Under the pieces are notes generated by a model that was not told the origin of the DNA, did not search any database, and saw only the letters and a program-made list of their open reading frames with translations. 64,000 nt of DNA from Pomphorhynchus laevis. Lineage: Eukaryota; Acanthocephala; Palaeacanthocephala; Echinorhynchida; Pomphorhynchidae. The position numbers were made by a program, and so were the translations under genes. The stretch covers positions 1 through 64,000 of the forward strand of contig WNNJ02003485.1 of assembly GCA_012934845.2 (NCBI GenBank), read 5' to 3'. This document shows, piece by piece, positions 57,478-64,000 of this stretch (positions are counted from its first letter, which is position 1; the number at the start of each line of letters is the position of its first letter).

Positions 57478-57604
57478 GTAAATCAAATCTTTTAAATGTA
57501 ATCGCTAATTACAAAATGTACAATTAGTTAAAATTTGGATTTCAATTAATAAAATCATTGCGTTACCTTGTAAATTATATCAAGATATGATAGATGATTC
57601 ATAA

Positions 57605-58060
57605 AACAAATCAAATCAGGTAACTGAGTCTACGTATTTAATATAATTAAAAATAAATAATAAAAAATATATATTATAAAATAAACAAACATAATAATCA
57701 AAATTTAATAATTAAATAATAAAATAAATATTTCTTATAAGATTTTAGATTATTTAATATAATTATAAAATTAAAATAATAATACTATATCAAAACTTAT
57801 TAATTCATATATAAATAATATTTTATATAATTTAAATCAAGTTAAAATAAAAAAAATGAAATTTAAAATAAACGTCATTTTTATAAATTGACTAATAAAT
57901 AACATACGTTGTATCAGAATAAGAATTAGAGGTCATCAAGAGGAACTGCTATGCTATCAGGTTTCGGCCCCTAACTCCTCTACCCAACATAGCAGCGGAG
58001 CCAAATACGTGTTAAGGACGTATTTCCTCTGATTAAATTTGATTATCTAGTATCTTATTC
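57605..58060 (-). mobile_element. PLE terminal region, antisense, good core
   Basis: Starts CAAATCAGGTAACTGAGTC. The core at about 57925-58000 has GGCCGAAACCTGATAGCATA, with outer helix CTGCTATG/CATAGCAG intact. CTGATGA is altered to TTGATGA. It is followed on the minus strand's upstream side by the RT tail at 58075, so this is the 3' end of a sense PLE on the minus strand. Confidence 0.82.
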
Positions 58061-58440
58061 TAATACAAAGTATATTATTTATTATTCATCCATAAAAATG
58101 TGTCACTTAAGAGTTTAAATTTATTCTTTATATTATTGTGTTGATTTATATACTTTACTATTTTCTGTTTGATTGTATTTTTATAGTAACCTAGTTTAAA
58201 ATATGTATAAATTAAATTGCTGAAATAATCATGAAGATAGTCAATATCATTACATATTGTTGCAATTCTTAACATTTTATTATTTAATGTATTATATTTT
58301 ATATTATATAGTATGCATGAATGATCATCCAAAAATATGTTTTGTGTAAATGTAAATATGTCATCTTTACGATATAAATTAAAATTAGTTTTAATTGATA
58401 TTAATCTAATGCTCATATCAAGATATATACATTAAAAAAA
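58061..58440 (-). mobile_element. PLE RT C-terminal end
   Basis: 113-codon frame: MSIRLISIKTNFNLYRKDD, then RIATICNDIDYLHDYFSNL and [20 protein letters not shown]. The longest clean copy of this RT end in the window. No GIY-YIG between RT and terminal region, as at 1588-2600. Confidence 0.8.
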
Positions 58441-58462
58441 GATTTATTTTAACGTGGCAAAT

Positions 58463-58478
58463 GCGTGCCAGCGCACGC
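58463..58478 (-). terminator. LINE 3'-terminal hairpin
   Basis: GCGTGC-loop-GCACGC, 12-28 bases from the tail. The same hairpin ends the copies at 13847-13862 (loop CAAC) and 16206-16221, and a shorter 5-bp version (GCGTG/CACGC) ends the nested + strand copy at 63129-63145. Probably the RNA structure recognised by the element's RT; listed here for want of a better type. Confidence 0.6.
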
Positions 58479-59324
58479 TTACATGACCACAACAAAACAA
58501 AACTGTAAATCAGGTGTCGAGAAGGTGTGAACGGAGGAGGTGTTAGAATGTGATAAAGGAGGGGGCACGGCGGACGTCGAGAGGGAGTTGATTCCAGGCG
58601 AGTGAGACGGCGACGAGGAAGGATCGGAGACCGTAATTGTTGGAGTAATTAGGGACGTGGAGTAAGAGGGTATGACGGGAACGCAGCGATAGCGAGGTGG
58701 AGCGAGTGTCCTCTAAGAAAGCAAGGTTGATGAACGATGGGGAGCCGACAGCGATGAGACGAAAAGTTACGAGAAGAAGACGGAGTTTGATGCGGATGTG
58801 GATGGTTGACCAGGAGAGTTGAACAAGATATGTGGATGTGTGGTCGAAGCGACGGAGACGAAAGATCACTCGAACGGCGGAGTTTATTATGCGTTGTATG
58901 GGTAGGATTATGGATTTTGGAGAATTGGCGAAAAGGTTAAGGCAGTAATCAATTTTAGGGAAAAGAAGCGATGAAAGAAGAGACATACAAGAACGGAAGT
59001 CGATAAGGGGGCGGATACGGCGGATGTCACGGAGAATTAAGTTAGATGAGTGGACCTTGTCACGGACGAATGGTTTAAGGGAAAGGTGATCATCGAAATG
59101 GAAGCCTAAGAAAGTGAGGTTGTGTACTATGGGGATGATCGATGATGCAAAAGATACAGTGGGAGGAGATATGTTTAGTTTACGGAGGAGAATCCACATT
59201 ATTTTGGACTTTTCGGGGTTTAGAACGAGATGGAGATTGGAGAGACGTTTGTAGATAGAAGAAAGACAGTTGGAGGCAGAAATGCCGATATCGTGTATGC
59301 GATGTGCGGGTGCATGAGCATAGA

Positions 59325-59672
59325 TTAGAATGTCATCGGCGTATTGCATGACCTTAAAGGAGTAAGGTTTGATAAACGGGGATGGATCGCCAAGCAGAAG
59401 AGAGAAAAGCAGGGGCCTAGGACTGAACCTTGTGGGACTCCGCAAAACATAGGGATGGGAGGGGAGGATGATGAATTAGAACAGACGCGAAACGTACGGT
59501 CGGATAGATATGAGGCCAACCATGCTACAGACGAGGAAGAAAAGCCGTAATCATAACGAAGGCGAGAAATGAGGACGGAGTAGTCGACAAGGTCGAATGC
59601 GGAGGAGAGGTCGAGGGAGATGAGAACACTATATAGAGCCTTGTCTCGAGAAACGAGTAAGTCGTTGTACAC
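59325..59672 (-). pseudogene. LINE ORF2 RT palm, open block
   Basis: [17 protein letters not shown] (motif A Asp present), then SSVAWLASYLSDRTFRVCSN and PMFCGVPQGSVLGP (motif B). Continues in another frame as [13 protein letters not shown] (59445 downward), so one frameshift separates motifs B and C. Confidence 0.85.
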
Positions 59673-59782
59673 TTTTATGCATGCAATTTCTGTGGAGTGA
59701 TTAGAGCGGAAAGCGGATTGGAAAGGAGGGTACAGATTGGATGAGGAGAGATAAGCGTTGATCTGTATTAAGATAAGGCGTT

Positions 59783-61000
59783 CTAAGAGCTTAGAAAGAG
59801 TAGGGAGTAGTGAAATGGGGCGAACGCTAGAATGAATGGAGGGTCGAGCGATTGTTTCTTAAGGAGAGGACGAACGATTGCGGATTTCCAGTGTGAAGGG
59901 AAGATACGACTTAGGATGGACGAGTTAAACAAGGTTGTGAGAAATGGGGATATCGATGAGCATATAGATTTTAATATGTGAGCATGCAGGGGATCGGCAG
60001 GTGAGGTTTTGTTGGGCAAGGACATGAGGACATATGATACTTCTGTAGGTGAGACAGGAAGAAGATGAAAGAGTTCCGGAAGGATGAGAGTAGACTGGGC
60101 AGATTGGGATAGGATGCAGACCGGGGTGTGGGAGAGCAACGTGGATACTTTAGTCTGGAGAAATGACAAATAATCATTGGCATTGATGTTGCACGGCGAA
60201 GAAGAGCGAGCACGGATTGAGTTAAAAGCATGCCAGAGGGTCTTAGAGTTGAATGAAGTGATGATTTTATGCTGCCAGAATGAGTTGCATTTGGTACGTA
60301 GTAGGTTGAGATGAGACCGGCGAATAGCAAGATAGGATACGGAAAGACGGAGTGATCGAGTGGAAATCACGTCTGAGAGAGCGGTGATAGACTCGAAAAG
60401 CATGGCGGAGTCGACGCTTTGAGAGTAGCATTGGATGTCAAACCATGGGGCACGGTGCAAGCGACGGTGTGGGTGAGACTTGAAGGGCAAGAGAATATCG
60501 AGAGTGGATGTGAGTTCATAGTCGAAAAGAAAGGCGAGATGGTGAGAATATGAATATGTTATTGTGGGTAATGATAGAGATGATTTGAGTAAGGCAGAGC
60601 GGAGAAGGGAGAGGTCAAGATTTCTCCAAGGGCGACGTAGGATTGTAGGTGTGTGAGGAGGGGTGTGTTTGTGAGTGAGATCAATGGTGATAAGAAAGTG
60701 ATCGGATAAACCAGCATCAGACATGGACAGTGAGGTGTAGGCAGCAAAATGATCGGGGACAGCGATGATGTCGAGTGCATCACCAAGTATATGTGTGGGG
60801 GCTGTGGAGATTAGTTTGTAATTGTAGTTGGATAGAATGTTGATGAACCGGATGGAATCCGTGGAAGAGGGGCGGTCAAGGCGGATATTGAAGTCGCCTA
60901 GAACGAGTGAAGGGATTGAGGAGAAAAAAATGATAAAGGAGGTCAGCAAGTTCGGTAAAAAATAAGGCTGTTGGAGCTTATGAACCAGGACGGTATACAA
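59783..61000 (-). pseudogene. LINE ORF2 endonuclease C-terminus and RT fingers, 405 codons open
   Basis: Longest open frame of the window. Contains [20 protein letters not shown], a DII.VPD-type segment, and GLSDHFLITIDLTHKHTPP (catalytic SDH of the AP endonuclease). A linker follows, then FPSHWKSAIVRPLLKKQSLD leading into the RT. Codons are more GC-rich than host exons. Confidence 0.85.
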
Positions 61001-61954
61001 TGGCGAGATCTAGAGTGATCGGGTTAGAATAACGACAAGTGAGCAATTGAAAAGAGCAAGGACTGAGAGGGGGATTGATTTTGCGAAGAGACGCGAAGTG
61101 ACGCGCGAATGCGACGATGCCGCCATGATTAGAGAATTTAGAAGGTCATGAGCTGAGGCGGCGGGCGGATTCGACTAGGGAGCAACCGGCAGAGAGCAGA
61201 CTGCGAATAAAAGGTCGTCGGAATCTGAGTGCCAGGATTCGCTGAGGCAGAAGATATCGTTAGTTTGCTTGGTGAATTGGTTGAGGATAGGATCGGATTT
61301 ATTGAGAATATATCTAGTGTTGAGGATACCGAGGCGGACACCGTGTGTTGTGGCGAAAGAATCTAGTGGAGAAGACACATAGGAGAGATGGAGCGCCATC
61401 GAATTTTTGGATGGGTGTGGACAACTTGAAAATTTCCGTCGATGTTTTAGATAGAGAGATGTTTCGCCGTTTTCCTCGCGACGGCGTTTTTCGATTCGGG
61501 CTGAAGAGATTTGAGCGATTTCAGAAGGGGCGCGATCGGGGAAAATTCGAGTGGTTGAAGATGACATGAGTTTGAATCGTTGAGAGAGGACAGAATACGC
61601 GTGAGAGCGATGCTTGAAAACAATTTTTAGGAGAGGGGGCTGGGAAGGATTAGATTGAGAAGATTTCTTTAGACGGATGAATGCGACAGGAGAAATGTCC
61701 TTGAAAAAGGATGGTTTATCCGAAGGAACAATAGACGAGAGGATTGATCTGAAGGCGGAAACATCGTGGTCCAGACGTGCTTGTGGAGATAAGGATTTAG
61801 AAGGCGTGATATTAGTAACAATGACGCAACGATCGCGAGAAGCAAAGCGCTTCGTAAAGGAGGACGACTGACGTGAGTAGGTGAGATCACGATAGAAGAG
61901 CTGTCAGTTGATGATTTGGAGGGATTTGGTTTGACGACGGGAGACATAGAGGAT

Positions 61955-63178
61955 AATGATAATCATGTTTCTCTTGATCTATCGTCTGCTTTTGACATCG
62001 TCGATCACTCGATTCTTCTACATCGCCTTCGTCATGATTATGGCTTCTCTTTACCACTGTATCATGGTTTTCTTCATATCTATCAAACCGTACATTTCGC
62101 GTCTATTCTAACTCTTCTCTCTCCCATCCTTCATCCATCCCGACCGGTGTTCCACAAGGCTCCGTATTAGGCCCTATGCTTTTCTCTCTTCTTCTCGGTG
62201 ACTTGTCTTTGATTTCTCATAAATTTAACTTCCATGTTACGCAATATGCTGATGACATTCTCATCTATGCTCACGCACCTGCTTATCATATTCATGATCT
62301 TAGTGTTTCTGTTTCCAGCTGTCTTGTCTCAATTTCCAATCATCTTTCTTCCCTTCGCCTTTCTCTGAATCCTGATAAATCTAAAATTATGTGGATCCTA
62401 CCTCGAAGCTTCGGCGTAGAACCTCCTTTCGTATCACTAAATTCTACAATTCTTCCTATCGTTGATAATCTTGTTTTCCTCGGCTGCCATTTTGACAACC
62501 GACTTTCACTTAAACCTTTCGTTAGTGATAAAGTACGCTCATCTACCTTGATACTCCGCAATCTCCGTTAAGTTCGTAGATTGATCGATTTCCCTTCTTG
62601 TATGACTCTCATATCTTCTGTTCTTTTCTCAAGACTTGATTACTGTCTTAGTCTATTTTCCAACTCACCTAAATCCACTCTTCTTCCTTTACAACGCATC
62701 ATCAACGCTGCCGTCCGAGTTCTCCTCCGTCTTCGTCGTTTTGATCATACATCCCACTATTTTGTTTCTCTTGATTGGCCTACCATTTATTGTCGTGTTC
62801 AAATTCGTCTTCTTATCATTGCTTTTCGCCTTATAACTTCTCATACCCCTTCATTTCTCAACCTTCCTTTTCTCGACAATTCTCGTACTGTGTTTTGTGC
62901 TCTGCGTTCCCGTAATTCCCTTCTTTTACATGTCCCAATCTACTCTACCTCTTTTGGCTTCCGCTCTTTCGTTGTGGCTGCTCCTCTCTTGTGGAATCAA
63001 CTGCCTATTCATATCCGCCAATCAACATCTATGCCGTGCTTCAAACGCCAAATCCAATTCCATTTAAAAATTAACTAATTATCTGTGACTTTTGATGTTC
63101 TTTTTTTTGTTTGTTAGTGGTCATGTAAGCGTGCATTTTCCACGCATTTGCCACGTTAAATAAATTATTGTATTATTA
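61955..63178 (+). mobile_element. Nested CR1/L2-type LINE, 5'-truncated
   Basis: Plus-strand RT from motif A ([20 protein letters not shown]) through a damaged motif [14 protein letters not shown] (YADD intact), [15 protein letters not shown], to the C-terminus YSTSFGFRSFVVAAPLLWNQ (ends 63078). Then a 3' UTR with the family hairpin. Related to, but about 30% different from, the host LINE. A possible 5-bp target duplication AGAGG flanks it. Confidence 0.85.
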
Positions 63179-63634
63179 AGAGGGTGGCAAGCGATGTGAA
63201 GGAAGGTTATGAGTGGAAAGATAGTGGAGTTTGGTGGAGGTGATTTTGATTGATGGATGCAAGTTTTTGAGAAACGAGATTGGAAGGACGGGACGTGGGG
63301 TGTCGGGGAGTGAAGATGACATGGAATGGGAAGTGTATATGGTGGCAGGGTCGGTGGGTGGAGAAAGGACATTAGAAACGACGGGGGTAGTTTGAGTTGA
63401 CGTGTTGGATGTTGATATGTGCTTATTGGAAAGGTTGCAGATTAGTTTGTTGGCACATAAACCACATACAAAGTCTTCTTCAGCCTTATTATTGTCGCAG
63501 GCGATTGTTGTCCAGACGCGCAGTCGTGTATCGAGCACTGTACTTGCAGTTGTCCATAGTTGGTGTCGGTCTTAGTTGTTTTCTTACGTCTTCCCATAAA
63601 CTTGTAAGAATGTATTTCAATCAATTTTTCAACC

Positions 63635-63712
63635 GATGGTTGTCGTCGATGGTTGTCGCCGATGGTTGTCGTCGATGGTTGTCGTCGATGGTTGTCGTCG
63701 AAGGTTGTCGTC
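63635..63712. repeat. 13-bp minisatellite, six units
   Basis: GATGGTTGTCGTC repeated six times with few changes (one unit has GTCGCC, one AAGG). Sits about 40 bases before the ORF1 start of the minus-strand LINE, so it is probably its 5' UTR. Confidence 0.85.
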
Positions 63713-63765
63713 GATGTTGTTTAGGTGTGTATATTAATTGTATGTATATTAGATCTTGTATTTAA

Positions 63766-64000
63766 TTTAGATCTCAAATGTAATTTGTGTAAGAATTTTA
63801 ATAATCAAGACTTTTTGTCAATACCTTCTTTATCATTACTATTGGTTTAATTTAGAATAAGGCTACATGGATAAATTTGTTCGCTTATTGAATAAAAATT
63901 GCTAGAATTAAATACACATATATCATCAATGTATCGAAACATATATTTCATATATTTATATAGTTTAGATTTAGTTTTTACACAGTTATGAATAAATTCA
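63766..64000 (-). mobile_element. PLE RT fragment, runs off the window
   Basis: The minus strand from 64000 reads EFIHNCVKTKSKLYKYMKYM then FRYIDDICVFNSSNFYSISE (motif C), same family as 1588. It ends abruptly at about 63800, next to the LINE 5' end. Confidence 0.75.

Larger units (their letters stand above)
58440..63765 (-). mobile_element. CR1/L2-type LINE, near full length, with nested insertion
   Basis: Minus-strand order: 5' minisatellite (63712-63635); ORF1 start at about 63597 (MGRRKKTTKTDTNYG) with a cysteine/histidine finger ending EDFVCGLC; nested LINE (61955-63178); rest of ORF1 region; endonuclease ([36 protein letters not shown]); RT ([41 protein letters not shown]) and C-terminus ([18 protein letters not shown]). 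The 3' UTR ends in hairpin 58463-58478. Motif B and YADD are intact, but frameshifts (near 59340, 59780, 60980 and in ORF1) and the insertion disable it. Confidence 0.88.

Noticed and set aside
61345-61871. Plus-strand frames near 61345 and 61677
   Set aside because: Antisense of the LINE endonuclease and ORF1 region; no motif in this direction.
63397-63765. 122-codon plus-strand frame ending in repeated SMVV
   Set aside because: Crosses LINE ORF1 antisense and the 13-bp minisatellite; repeat translation only.
1-64000. tRNA, rRNA or other classical RNA genes
   Set aside because: I looked for tRNA B-box (GGTTCGAAT-like) and rRNA cores and saw none convincing. The ribozyme motifs are the only RNA signals found.

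Overview
The window is AT-rich animal DNA, almost certainly from an invertebrate. It holds pieces of two conserved neuronal/epithelial membrane-protein genes on the + strand and one small candidate gene on the - strand, buried in a dense mosaic of retroelements. The introns are either very short (about 45-75 nt) or several kb long because elements have landed in them. Low GC, tiny introns and an abundance of Penelope-like elements (PLEs) fit several invertebrate groups (mites or other arthropods, flatworms, rotifers). The sequence alone does not settle which.

Layout. 1-5.7 kb: decayed PLE and LINE pieces. 5.7-28.1 kb: a Shal/Kv4 voltage-gated potassium channel in five exons (5694-6814, 12638-12800, 25772-25933, 27711-27908, 27984-28142). 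The first intron splits the selectivity filter (TTLG/YGD). Its large introns carry PLE terminal repeats, LINEs of at least two clades (13.8-15.7, 16.2-16.7 and 17.6-21.4 kb), a second PLE lineage (22.4-23.7 kb) and short hammerhead-bearing repeats. 28.1-37.8 kb: intergenic DNA with PLE debris, plus the right arm of a roughly 1.6 kb inverted duplication whose left arm lies in Shal intron 1. 37.8-57.5 kb: a proton-coupled oligopeptide transporter (SLC15/PTR2 family) in at least 17 exons, running past the point where I can follow it. A 167-codon secreted-protein gene lies antisense in its 47.3-50.7 kb intron. 57.6-64 kb: a PLE terminal region with RT tail, a nearly complete CR1/L2-type LINE on the - strand carrying an opposite-strand LINE of the same group inside it, then another PLE RT.

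The recurring theme is ribozyme-like RNA. Canonical minimal hammerhead motifs (CUGANGA, short stem II, GAAA), as published for PLEs, occur beside PLE pieces at 16.0, 26.5, 27.0, 47.6, 48.3, 49.2, 11.6 and 35.8 kb. Separately, at least five repeat families share a motif in which CGAAAC comes before CUGANGA and two helices interleave. The helix sequences differ between families but keep pairing. This is the most interesting pattern in the window. The two host genes have no visible functional link; both encode plasma-membrane proteins.
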